Origin: CAYFZR01 sp964347835 [NCBI: uncultured archaeon]
GTDB lineage: Archaea > CAYFZR01
Direction of reading: 5' to 3'
Assembly: GCA_964347835.1 (NCBI GenBank)
Contig: CAYFZR010000052.1
Coordinates: forward strand, 1-40,537
DNA length: 40,537 bases
A program made the position numbers and the translations under genes. Under the pieces are notes generated by a model. It did no database searches. It was given only the letters and a program-made list of their open reading frames with translations, and had not been told where the DNA came from. Shown here piece by piece: positions 7,682-14,805 of this stretch (position 1 is its first letter; every line of letters starts with the position of its first letter).

Positions 7682-8620
7682 CTATAAGCGAAAATACTCA
7701 GTAAGCAACTTTTGTCCAGTGGACAAGTCTGATTTTCTTGATATTATGAGTTTGTAGAGATCTTCAATTCTTTTTATTCTCAAGTCTCTGAGACTCTCAA
7801 AACCCCAGTTCTCTGTTTTTAAACTGGAAACTATATTGCCTACTATTGCTGCTCGGAATTCATTTCCTGTAAGCATATAGCCTCCCAAATAAGAGCCGCA
7901 GAAGCAATCTCCAGCCCCCGTAGGGTCTTTTACGTTAGGATTGAACATAGAAGTCACAATATCATAATCTCCTTTTGAAATGAGAATGCATCCTAAGGTT
8001 CCTAAAGTTATTACAACACAGGTATCTGGATAATCCTCATAGAGTATTTTAGCCGCGTTATCCCCCACTCTTGTATCTGTAAGTTCAAGAGCCTCTCTTT
8101 CGTTGATTATGAATACATCCGATTTTTCGATAACATCTTTTAACTGTCTTTTGTATCTTTTAACGTAATATTCATGAGAGTTAACGGAGATTATGGAATT
8201 CGTTTTCTCTCTAATTGTCTCTATGAATCTAAGTTGTTTATTAGGATTGTTTGGAGTTATATGAAAGCCTCTTGCTTTTTTAAAATAGTAAAGAGGGATA
8301 TCGGAAGGATTTAGCCAGAGACCGCATCCATAAACCGCGTCTTCATATATTGCACTTGCTATGAGATCGTACCTTATTTTAAAATGGGTTGATTTGCCAG
8401 ATACCTGTTTTAAGCCCCTCGAGTCCAACCCAAGATCCTTTAACATTACTAAGTACTCTTTTGGATAGTCTCTTCCAATTCTAGAACAGATCCCTACCTT
8501 TATATCTTCGAATATATTTGCCGCAATAGCAGAATAAACCGCAGCCCCGCCCATTTGCTCTCTAGATTCGCCTTGGATTGTTATGTGGTCGTAAGATGCG
8601 TTTCCTATCGTGACTATCAT
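7682..8620 (-). CDS. PfkB/ribokinase-family sugar or nucleoside kinase
   Basis: A 312-residue PfkB-family kinase that transfers the ATP gamma-phosphate to a sugar or nucleoside hydroxyl. Visible are the N-terminal GNASYDH segment, the GG signature near residue 25 (QMGGAAVYSA), NEREALELT in the middle, and the C-terminal PfkB signature DPTGAGDCFCGSY with the catalytic aspartate in GAGD. The substrate cannot be told from sequence. I prefer ATG 8620, three codons inside the longest frame (GTG 8629), because GTGAT precedes it. The gene is convergent with the hypothetical before it and stands alone. Confidence 0.85.
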   Translation of the reverse strand: MIVTIGNASYDHITIQGESREQMGGAAVYSAIAANIFEDIKVGICSRIGRDYPKEYLVMLKDLGLDSRGLKQVSGKSTHFKIRYDLIASAIYEDAVYGCGLWLNPSDIPLYYFKKARGFHITPNNPNKQLRFIETIREKTNSIISVNSHEYYVKRYKRQLKDVIEKSDVFIINEREALELTDTRVGDNAAKILYEDYPDTCVVITLGTLGCILISKGDYDIVTSMFNPNVKDPTGAGDCFCGSYLGGYMLTGNEFRAAIVGNIVSSLKTENWGFESLRDLRIKRIEDLYKLIISRKSDLSTGQKLLTEYFRL

Positions 8621-8711
8621 CGGTATCACATACTAATAATTCATCGAAACAAATAATTTTTTTCATAACAAAAAGGATTTATCAACTACTTACATAAACA
8701 AGAGGTGCATC

Positions 8712-9164
8712 ATGAGTAGGCCTAGTTTAGATGAGTACTTCATGAAGATTGCAGAGGTCGTAGCGCAGAGATCTACTTGCTTGAGACGTAATTTCGGTAC
8801 TGTAATTGTAAAAGACAAGCATATTATATCTACAGGATATAATGGTGCCCCAAGAGGTATGCCTCACTGCTTAGACGTTGGATGCCTGAGAGACGAACTT
8901 GAAATAGAATCTGGCACTCGTCATGAAACTTGTAGGGGAGTACACGCCGAACAAAACGCTATTATCCAGTGTGCCTTCCACGGAAAGTCTAGCAAAGACG
9001 CTGCCTTATACGTAACAGGTTATCCCTGCAAGATTTGTGCAAAGATGATAATAAATGCAGGAATTAAGCGTGTTGTAGTCTCGGGCGAATACTCCGACTT
9101 AGAAGGAATAGATCTTTTAAAAGAAGCCGGGATAGAAGTTGTAAAGTTGGATGGAGATCTATAA
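8712..9164 (+). CDS. dCMP deaminase
   Basis: A 150-residue deoxycytidylate deaminase (COG2131), which turns dCMP into dUMP for thymidylate synthesis. The zinc and catalytic residues are present: H78-A-E80 in VHAEQN and C106/C109 in YPCKICAK. The N-terminal [12 protein letters not shown] and [12 protein letters not shown] segments are typical of the family, including an extra cysteine/histidine-rich insert (C53, C58, H71, C74) that can bind a second zinc. GAGGTG lies upstream of ATG 8712. It ends 65 bases before a tRNA gene. Confidence 0.9.
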   Translation: MSRPSLDEYFMKIAEVVAQRSTCLRRNFGTVIVKDKHIISTGYNGAPRGMPHCLDVGCLRDELEIESGTRHETCRGVHAEQNAIIQCAFHGKSSKDAALYVTGYPCKICAKMIINAGIKRVVVSGEYSDLEGIDLLKEAGIEVVKLDGDL

Positions 9165-9229
9165 TAATATTTTTATATGGTATAAGATAATTTTTACATG
9201 ATATTTCTGTGACAAAATACCTATTTGAA

Positions 9230-9302
<73 letters not shown>

Positions 9303-9324
9303 CCTTAAAACACCGCAATTTACA

Positions 9325-9531
9325 TTAAAATAAATCTTCAGGTTGAAGTGCAATGAAGTAAAATAGGGCAAGAAATGCTAATAGACCTATGAGAACGTGG
9401 AAAACCACATAAACTCCGGTTGAAACCGTACTTCCATAAAAATTATGGAACCATAACGGCACTATCCAACCAATGAGTGCTATACAAACCAGAACTAAGA
9501 AATAAAGAATTATTAACGTTCCCGTTTTCAA
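9325..9531 (-). CDS. small two-helix membrane protein
   Basis: A 68-residue hydrophobic protein with two predicted membrane helices (residues ~5-27 and ~40-62) joined by a short loop containing WFHNFYGSTVSTG. No family is recognised. It starts with TTG at 9531; the start is well supported by AAGGAGGAG five to twelve bases upstream on the minus strand. It lies between the tRNA and the RPA operon, transcribed away from the latter. Function is unknown. Confidence 0.6.
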   Translation of the reverse strand: MKTGTLIILYFLVLVCIALIGWIVPLWFHNFYGSTVSTGVYVVFHVLIGLLAFLALFYFIALQPEDLF

Positions 9532-9715
9532 TTTTTCTCCTCCTTACCCACACTCATAGTTAATTTGTTATTTATGACTTTTTATCGGGAAAATATGCAA
9601 AATTATAAGGTAAGAAAAACAATTGAAGAAAGTGTTACAAAGATATATATTCGTCCAACTAGTCCAATATGCCCGAAGATGTCAGTAATACATAATCGAA
9701 GAAGGAGCAAACAAG

Positions 9716-9748
9716 ATGCCGAGTGAGTATTTAAAATGCATGATTTAA
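9716..9748 (+). promoter_or_regulatory. possible leader peptide ORF upstream of RPA
   Basis: The ATG at 9716 is preceded at good distance by AAGGAG and encodes ten residues (MPSEYLKCMI) before TAA at 9746-9748. The stop lies 12 bases inside the RPA coding sequence, whose own ATG at 9736 has no ribosome site. This arrangement is what translational coupling through a short leader ORF would look like. A sequencing or annotation error at the RPA start is the alternative. Confidence 0.35.
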
Positions 9749-10488
9749 GAAAAATAAACTCAATAAAAAGTTATGAAAAAGACATTTCCTTAGTTGGAAA
9801 AGTCTTGAAGGCAAAGAAAAGTAAAAAATTTAATAAAGAAATAACTGTTGGCATTTTAAGGGACGAAACCGGGAAATTACCCTTTATATCTTCGCGAAGA
9901 TTTGATTTTTCAGAGGGAGATGTAATATTACTAAGAAAAGTATCTACTGAAGGATTGTTTGGCATCCCAAGGATAAAAATCTCCCAAGAAAGTTCTATTG
10001 AAAGATTTTTTGATGAACGCTTGTCTAAATATGAAGATGAACCCATCTTTAAATCTATATTTGAGTTAAAAAACTCTTCCTACTTCAATATTTCAATAAA
10101 AGGGTTTGTAAAAGATATTAGCACAAGGAGCTCATTCATCCATAAGTGTCCCCATTGCATGCGTATTTTAAGCGGAACTGTATGCGATGGTCACGGAGTT
10201 GTAAAACCAGAAAGGGATATTAAGATGATTTTCGAACTCGATGATGGCACTGGAGATATAACTTGTTACTATAGGACGAGAGAACCTAAGAAATACCCGA
10301 AGGTTCATTTCTTTCGAGAGGATAGTATCCATCAAGAACTCACCGAAGACTTCTTATGCAGATTTGTGACCGTCAGAGGAGATGTCATAAGGGGAAAGAA
10401 GGGATACAAGATGAATGTAAGTAGTATAGAGTTTTTTAAAATAACTAAAGAGGACGTAATCCGCTTTATAAATGATTTGAAGGGATAA
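9736..10488 (+). CDS. replication protein A-like ssDNA-binding protein
   Basis: A 250-residue OB-fold protein of the archaeal RPA family (COG1599), which binds single-stranded DNA in replication and repair. An N-terminal OB-like region (~residues 15-90, with KLPFISSRR) is followed by a C-terminal OB domain interrupted by a zinc-finger motif, C138-P-H-C141...C150-x-x-H153. The assignment is strengthened by the next two genes, which reproduce the RPA / RPA-associated protein / phosphoesterase order known from haloarchaea and other euryarchaea. No ribosome site fits ATG 9736; AAGGAG at 9702-9707 instead serves an 11-codon ORF (9716-9748) that overlaps this start, so translation may be coupled. 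The gene ends one base before the next start. Confidence 0.85.
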   Translation: MHDLRKINSIKSYEKDISLVGKVLKAKKSKKFNKEITVGILRDETGKLPFISSRRFDFSEGDVILLRKVSTEGLFGIPRIKISQESSIERFFDERLSKYEDEPIFKSIFELKNSSYFNISIKGFVKDISTRSSFIHKCPHCMRILSGTVCDGHGVVKPERDIKMIFELDDGTGDITCYYRTREPKKYPKVHFFREDSIHQELTEDFLCRFVTVRGDVIRGKKGYKMNVSSIEFFKITKEDVIRFINDLKG

Positions 10489-10489
10489 G

Positions 10490-11260
10490 ATGCCTACCTT
10501 AGTTTTTGCTCAAGAACTAAATGAGGTTTTATTCGTAAATGAGTTTGCGTTAAGTAGATTAGGTGCCTTAATTAAAGAGATCTTCATTGTGGGAGTTTCG
10601 GTGGAGGGTTACTACAAGGGAAACTTTTATGTTTTAAAAATAGCTGATCCGACTGGATTTTTCACTGTACTCGTACCTAAGGAGTTTAAACTTGTTACCG
10701 ATACCGAACATCCTGTTTTTTTCGCGATATTAGGAAATATAAGTTATATGGACCATGATAAATCAAGGATCCCATGTGTTATTGCAAAAAAAGTTAATCT
10801 GGTAGAAAAGAGAGACAGGGATGCTTGGCTGGTCGAAACTACCAGAAGAACTTTGGAAAGGATTAAGACCATAAAAATAGCAGAAGAATTTTCAGGTGAC
10901 TTACCAGAATTAAAAGAAGTCTTAAAATTCTACAATCTTCCCACGATTACATTAGAAGGCATTAAAAATTTAAGAAATATGGATATTAAAACAGAAACAG
11001 AGAGATACATTGAGATGCTTAAGAGAGTCATGGAATCTATGTTATTAGAGTTCATAGAACCTATTGAAAAAGCGGATAAACTGAGAGAAGAAATCTTAGA
11101 GATAATAACGCGTCTCCAAAATCAAAACGGCGTAGAAATTGAAAGATTGAAACTAGAGATTGATGAGGATGAAGAAGAGATAGATAATTGCATTAATAAA
11201 TTGCTCTCCGAAGGACTTCTTTATGAACCCAGAATCGGGAGAGTAAAAAAGATTGACTGA
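10490..11260 (+). CDS. RPA-associated protein (COG3390 family)
   Basis: A 256-residue protein matching the euryarchaeal RPA-associated protein: an N-terminal OB-fold-like domain (~residues 30-110, with GNFYVLKIADPTGFFTVLVP) and a helical C-terminal half ending in a probable winged helix (INKLLSEGLLYEPRIGRVKKID). In haloarchaea proteins of this type bind RPA and are encoded with it. Here it starts one base after the RPA stop and is followed eight bases later by the phosphoesterase, so the three form an operon. It probably assists RPA on single-stranded DNA, analogous to a small RPA subunit. Confidence 0.8.
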   Translation: MPTLVFAQELNEVLFVNEFALSRLGALIKEIFIVGVSVEGYYKGNFYVLKIADPTGFFTVLVPKEFKLVTDTEHPVFFAILGNISYMDHDKSRIPCVIAKKVNLVEKRDRDAWLVETTRRTLERIKTIKIAEEFSGDLPELKEVLKFYNLPTITLEGIKNLRNMDIKTETERYIEMLKRVMESMLLEFIEPIEKADKLREEILEIITRLQNQNGVEIERLKLEIDEDEEEIDNCINKLLSEGLLYEPRIGRVKKID

Positions 11261-11268
11261 GGTGTAAG

Positions 11269-12057
11269 ATGTCCATTCAACCTATATTTGGCGCACCGGC
11301 ACTCCTAATAAAATCTTCAGAAAACATTCTTGTCATCGCTGACATTCACTTGGGTATTGAGCATGAGTTCCAGATGAGCGGTATAAAAATAAAGAGTCAA
11401 ACAGAGGAAATAAGAAACAAGATTCTTGATTTAATCGGTGACTATAGAATCGATAGACTGATCCTTTTGGGAGATATAAAACACAATATCCCTGCCATAC
11501 CGAAACAGGAAATGAAGGAGATTCCGGGATTTTTAGAGTCTCTGGCGAAGTATACTAGGGTAGAAATTTTACCTGGCAATCATGATGGGAGAATAGATAA
11601 ACTGGTTCCAGAAAATATAGAAATAAGGGATAGAAGGGGTATAATGATAAAAAATGATGAAAAAATTGGGCTTCTGCATGGACATACTTGGCCGAAACCC
11701 AATCTTCTTGACTCAGATATTTTGATAATAGGTCATAACCACCCAAAGATAAAATTTAAAGATGAACTCGGAGGAATTAGCAACGAATCCGCGTGGATAA
11801 GGTCTAAAGTAGATAAAAAAATCCTAATGCACAGTTTTATTCAAAAAAAGAAAGAGAAATATGTCTCTGTTAGGCTTGAAGAAGTAATGATAATGCCTGC
11901 CTTCAATCCCTTGGTTGGTGGTATATCCTTCAACACAATTAATCAGGACGAATTACTGGGACCTATATTAAGATCAGGTTGTGTAAAACTGCATGATGGG
12001 GATGTTTACCTTCTTGACGGCACATTTTTAGGAAAAGTTAGAAATCTGCGAGTATAG
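11269..12057 (+). CDS. RPA-associated calcineurin-like phosphoesterase
   Basis: A 262-residue metallophosphoesterase of COG1407, the phosphoesterase commonly linked to archaeal RPA operons. All metal-binding blocks are present: D25-x-H27 in IADIHLG, LLGDIKH, LPGNHDGR, LHGHTWP and IGHNHPK. It is expected to hydrolyse phosphodiester bonds with a two-metal centre; whether the target is DNA is not known. GAGGTG (11260-11265) precedes ATG 11269. It is the last gene before a 320-bp stretch with GC-rich hairpins, which may end the transcript. Confidence 0.85.
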   Translation: MSIQPIFGAPALLIKSSENILVIADIHLGIEHEFQMSGIKIKSQTEEIRNKILDLIGDYRIDRLILLGDIKHNIPAIPKQEMKEIPGFLESLAKYTRVEILPGNHDGRIDKLVPENIEIRDRRGIMIKNDEKIGLLHGHTWPKPNLLDSDILIIGHNHPKIKFKDELGGISNESAWIRSKVDKKILMHSFIQKKKEKYVSVRLEEVMIMPAFNPLVGGISFNTINQDELLGPILRSGCVKLHDGDVYLLDGTFLGKVRNLRV

Positions 12058-12130
12058 AAGGGGCTAATAATACATTTTATACTGAAAAGAAGGGGGTTAT
12101 ATCGTAAATTATACTGACTTTATCCTATCC

Positions 12131-12215
12131 CCCCATATAAAGAAGGGGGTAACCACCCCCTTTCTAAACCCCCATAGAAGGGGGCAATCGCCCCCTCTCT
12201 ACACCCCCATATAGA
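12131..12215. repeat. tandem C-rich hairpin repeats
   Basis: Two and a third copies of a 36-39-base unit beginning CCCCATA. Each full unit contains a perfect hairpin: AAGGGGGT/ACCCCCTT around AACC at 12143-12162, and AGGGGGC/GCCCCCT around AATC at 12179-12196. The closing pair differs (T-A versus C-G) but pairing is kept. A related half copy (AAGAAGGGGG) lies at 12088-12097. They directly follow the RPA operon, so a terminator or processing role is possible. Confidence 0.65.
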
Positions 12216-12256
12216 ATTTAGAGTGGAAAGTAAAATTTAAAGTGGAAAAACCCCTC
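12216..12256. repeat. short direct repeat AATTTARAGTGGAAA
   Basis: Two adjacent copies of a 15-base word, AATTTAGAGTGGAAA and AATTTAAAGTGGAAA, lie between the C-rich hairpins and the next hairpin set. No function is visible. Confidence 0.4.
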
Positions 12257-12295
12257 TTGTGCCGTTATAAAATAATCTTTTATAATATTGCGGGT

Positions 12296-12374
12296 GCAGC
12301 AAGCCACGCTGCTTTTGATCGAACTTTTTTAAAAAGTTCGTTGCGGATGGAACGAGCCACGTTCCATAGCCACG
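12296..12374. repeat. hairpin set with conserved AGCCACG loop
   Basis: Hairpin GCAGC/GCTGC (12296-12312) and hairpin ATGGAAC/GTTCCAT (12347-12367) have different stems but nearly the same seven-base loop, AAGCCAC and GAGCCAC. Between them CGAACTTTTT/AAAAAGTTCG (12320-12340) forms a near-perfect palindrome. A third AGCCACG at 12368-12374 has no stem. The set ends four bases before the stop codon of the convergent winged-helix gene. Terminators or a structured RNA element are possible. Confidence 0.55.
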
Positions 12375-12377
12375 TTG

Positions 12378-12767
12378 CTACTTGGGATGTATGTACGCCC
12401 ACTTTCCTTCTTTTTTGATTCTTCTAAGTTCTCCTCTCTTTACCATGTTGGTAAGCACCCCTGAGACACTTCCATCTGTAAAGTATAGAGCATTAGTCTT
12501 AAGTATATCTGTAATTTCTTTCATAGTTCTTGGTTCCCTTCTACCCCACGGACTCTGTAGTATGGTCCGTATGGCCTCAGAGCAACCTACACTGCCTGAT
12601 ATCTCTGGAATTTCTACAGCCTCAGTTTGTATAATTTCCTCTTTTAGAGGTTCTTCTATGTCACTTATTGATTTTAGTCTCTCTAAAGTCTCTAAAAGTT
12701 CTTCTGGAGTCTCTGCTTCTATTGTAACCTCACCTTTCTTCCAGATTCCCTTCCATGTTAACTTCAT
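12378..12767 (-). CDS. winged-helix protein, probable transcription regulator
   Basis: A 129-residue protein. Residues ~1-45 form a small beta/helical segment (LTWKGIWKKGEVTIEAETPEELLETLERL), ~46-65 an acidic linker, and ~66-129 a winged-helix fold (SEAIRTILQSPWGRREPRTMKEITDIL, then GVLTNMVKRGELRRIKKEGKWAYIHP). The C-terminal half resembles archaeal DNA-binding domains; no exact family is recognised. A TATA-like box lies at 12812-12819 on the minus strand. Two tandem 15-base palindromic repeats (12788-12817) overlap it and the expected transcription start, which would fit autoregulation. Confidence 0.7.
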   Translation of the reverse strand: MKLTWKGIWKKGEVTIEAETPEELLETLERLKSISDIEEPLKEEIIQTEAVEIPEISGSVGCSEAIRTILQSPWGRREPRTMKEITDILKTNALYFTDGSVSGVLTNMVKRGELRRIKKEGKWAYIHPK

Positions 12768-12787
12768 TTATATCACTTATGTTAAGT

Positions 12788-12817
12788 TTACAGAGTAACA
12801 TATTACAGAGTAATATA
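12788..12817 (-). promoter_or_regulatory. tandem palindromic operator candidate overlapping a TATA box
   Basis: Two head-to-tail copies of TTACAGAGTAAYATA (12788-12802 and 12803-12817) lie upstream of the minus-strand winged-helix gene. Each contains the perfect inverted repeat TTAC-AGA-GTAA. The TATA-like sequence TATATATT (minus strand, 12812-12819) overlaps the upstream copy. The expected start site 20-25 bases downstream falls near the other. This is the usual place for a repressor site in archaea. Confidence 0.5.
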
Positions 12818-12940
12818 TAGACTTTTTCAGAATTGATCTTATTAATATTTCTCTAACGTTTTGAAGCAAAACTTAATAGTCACTCTAAAAACGATTAATA
12901 GTAGGTCTTAAAGCAAAATAAGCTTTTAGATTCAAGAAAA

Positions 12941-12950
12941 GTATATATAG
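12941..12950 (+). promoter_or_regulatory. TATA box of the winged-helix/Era-like GTPase operon
   Basis: GAAAA followed by GTATATATAG matches the archaeal BRE plus TATA pattern. It lies about 31 bases before ATG 12981, which leaves a short leader containing the ribosome site GGTGAT (12972-12977). Confidence 0.55.
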
Positions 12951-12980
12951 ATGTTATATACAATTTCTTTTGGTGATTAA

Positions 12981-13352
12981 ATGGAGATGAGAACTCAATC
13001 TGGGTTAAAAATCTCAATATTCGAAGAAGAGGGTTTGAAGGTAATATCCTTCAACAAACCCATTAAGGCTACAGGTCTAACCAGAGAAGAATCTATCAGG
13101 CTTGGTGCGATGCTCATAAGAGACGTTCAAATAGGTATTACCGCTGAAATAAGAAAGTTAATTAACGAAGGATTTTTCAAAGAACACAGAAGATTTGGAG
13201 AGATTAAAAAAGAGTTGTTGGGAAGGGGTATTCCGATAAAATCCGCTTCTCTAAATGTTGTTCTAAGCAAAATGTTTGAAAAAGATGAACTTTTGAGGAC
13301 AGGAGAACCGAGATCTTACTTATACAAGCAACCAACTGGCCCTATTCGTTGA
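12981..13352 (+). CDS. small protein with probable winged-helix domain
   Basis: A 123-residue protein with an N-terminal beta segment (SGLKISIFEEEGLKVISF) and a helical C-terminal part like a winged helix (IRKLINEGFFKEHRRFGEIKKELLGRG, then SASLNVVLSKMFEKDELLRTG and a wing RSYLYKQ). It is the mirror neighbour of the winged-helix gene on the other strand, with both promoters in the 213-bp gap between them. It heads the Era-like GTPase operon, 26 bases before the next start. The family is not named with confidence. Confidence 0.65.
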   Translation: MEMRTQSGLKISIFEEEGLKVISFNKPIKATGLTREESIRLGAMLIRDVQIGITAEIRKLINEGFFKEHRRFGEIKKELLGRGIPIKSASLNVVLSKMFEKDELLRTGEPRSYLYKQPTGPIR

Positions 13353-13378
13353 ATCATCTATTGGGGGTTTGAAGTAAA

Positions 13379-13996
13379 ATGTTATCGAGAATAATGAAAA
13401 AGTTGACGAACTTGTTCGTGAAAAGACCCATAAGAATAGGAATATATGGACCTCCCAACGCGGGTAAAACTACCCTCGCAAATAGGATTGCCAAGGATTG
13501 GACAGGAAAAGAAGTGGGTGAGGTATCGGTGGTTCCTCACGAAACCAAGCACGTACAGAAGAAAGAGAGAATAACTATTAAGTCAGGAGGAAAAGAACTT
13601 TTAATGAACATATTGGACATGCCAGGCATCGATACAAAAGTAGATTACCGTAGATTCATGGACTTCGGTCTTGATGAAAAAGAATCGCAAGAAAGGGCAA
13701 AAGAGGCAACAAAAGGAGTAATAGAGGCAATAAAATGGTTAGATCATGTTGATGCGGTTTTAACGGTTATGGACTCAGCAGATGATCCTTTCACCCAGGT
13801 AAATGTAACTATAATAGGAAATCTTGAGGCAAGAGATATTCCTATCATCATAGTCGCAAACAAGACAGACCTTCCTGAAGCAAATCCAGTATTGATAACT
13901 ACTGCGTTTCCTCAGCACAAAGTGGTGCCCATATCTGCTCTAAATGGAGAGAACTTAGACATCTTATACGAGGCAATCGTCAAATATCTAAGTTAA
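13379..13996 (+). CDS. Era-like GTP-binding protein
   Basis: A 205-residue small GTPase of the archaeal Era-like group. It has the G1 loop GPPNAGKTT (residues 24-32), the G3 motif DMPG, the G4 motif NKTD and the G5 motif SALNG. There is no KH domain, so it is not a full bacterial Era; this group is a single-domain archaeal form. Its operon with DUF2073 and a zinc-ribbon protein recurs in euryarchaea. A ribosome or RNA-related job is a guess from the family name. A basic N-terminus ([13 protein letters not shown]) precedes the domain. Confidence 0.88.
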   Translation: MLSRIMKKLTNLFVKRPIRIGIYGPPNAGKTTLANRIAKDWTGKEVGEVSVVPHETKHVQKKERITIKSGGKELLMNILDMPGIDTKVDYRRFMDFGLDEKESQERAKEATKGVIEAIKWLDHVDAVLTVMDSADDPFTQVNVTIIGNLEARDIPIIIVANKTDLPEANPVLITTAFPQHKVVPISALNGENLDILYEAIVKYLS

Positions 13997-14010
13997 AAGG
14001 GGGTTATGAG

Positions 14011-14388
14011 TTGACTAAAGGAATCCAACTTGACTTCGTCTCATCAAAGATCCTATCTGAAAAGACGACTATGGAAAAGATAGAATACATAATGAACAGA
14101 GTAAAGAACGGGACCATAGTTGTTTTGGAGGAAGGACTACATCCTATAGAGGAGGCTGAATTAATCGAAACTACAATGAGAGAGATAGACATGGATAAGT
14201 TTCATGGTATAGAAGTATACAGGGTTCAGGGAGACGCGAAGAAAAAGGGTATAAAGAAGCTTTTTGGACCCTTGATTGCTGACTCTAAGTCTAAAGGGAT
14301 AACTATAATAGGACCGACAAATTATGTTGAAACCATAAAAAAGGAGCCTGATTTTCTCTCTATGCTCGCTAGACCAGGGGATTTGTGA
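14011..14388 (+). CDS. DUF2073 family protein
   Basis: A 125-residue archaea-specific protein matching DUF2073 (COG3365), with conserved segments GTIVVLEEGLHPIEEAELIE, GIEVYRVQG and ITIIGPTNYVETIKK. The function is unknown; it is typically encoded between the Era-like GTPase and the zinc-ribbon protein, as here. It starts with TTG 14011, preceded at seven bases by GGGGG; the nearby ATG 14006 runs into an immediate stop. Its stop codon TGA overlaps the next ATG. Confidence 0.85.
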   Translation: MTKGIQLDFVSSKILSEKTTMEKIEYIMNRVKNGTIVVLEEGLHPIEEAELIETTMREIDMDKFHGIEVYRVQGDAKKKGIKKLFGPLIADSKSKGITIIGPTNYVETIKKEPDFLSMLARPGDL

Positions 14389-14768
14389 TGCCGCACATAT
14401 GTATAAAATGTAAGACGCAATACGAGGAAGGATCGCCAACCCTTCTCTCAGGTTGTACAGAATGCGGAAGTAGATTCTTTGCCCTCGTGAGAACCGTTGA
14501 AAAAGCAAGCGAAAAAGTACCTGAAGAAGAGGTCAAGTTAAAAGATATGCCTATTTCAGATAGATCGGAACTTGACGAAATATTAGGAGATAGAGATCTC
14601 AAAGAATTTTATGTCGAAACTATTCGCATTGTAAGTCCTGGAGTATATGAGATAAATGTCGATGCTCTCATGAAAAAAGAACCAATTATAATTAGACAGG
14701 GTACTGTTTACACGATTAACTTCCCTTCCCTATTCTTAACACTGGAAAGGAAGGGTAAAGTTAAATAG
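14388..14768 (+). CDS. zinc-ribbon protein (COG3364-like)
   Basis: A 126-residue protein that begins with a zinc ribbon, CIKC...GCTECGSRFF (residues ~4-31), continues with a charged linker, and ends in a compact C-terminal region (FYVETIRIVSPGVYEINVDALM). It completes the conserved Era-like GTPase / DUF2073 / zinc-ribbon operon, starting at an ATG that overlaps the DUF2073 stop (TGATG). RNA binding or ribosome association would suit a zinc ribbon but is not shown. Confidence 0.8.
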   Translation: MPHICIKCKTQYEEGSPTLLSGCTECGSRFFALVRTVEKASEKVPEEEVKLKDMPISDRSELDEILGDRDLKEFYVETIRIVSPGVYEINVDALMKKEPIIIRQGTVYTINFPSLFLTLERKGKVK

Positions 14769-14805
14769 TCGATCTTCAAGGTACCTGAATGCACAAGACT
14801 ACTCA

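Noticed and set aside
12320-12340. Simple rho-independent style terminator
   Set aside because: The palindrome is made of T and A runs with no GC-rich stem; it may help end transcription but cannot be told from AT-rich background by eye.
12382-12798. Plus-strand 138-residue ORF
   Set aside because: Complement of the winged-helix gene; its residues lack a plausible fold, and the minus frame has a domain and a promoter.
14161-14602. Minus-strand ORFs opposite DUF2073 and zinc-ribbon genes
   Set aside because: Shadow frames; the plus-strand genes belong to a conserved operon.
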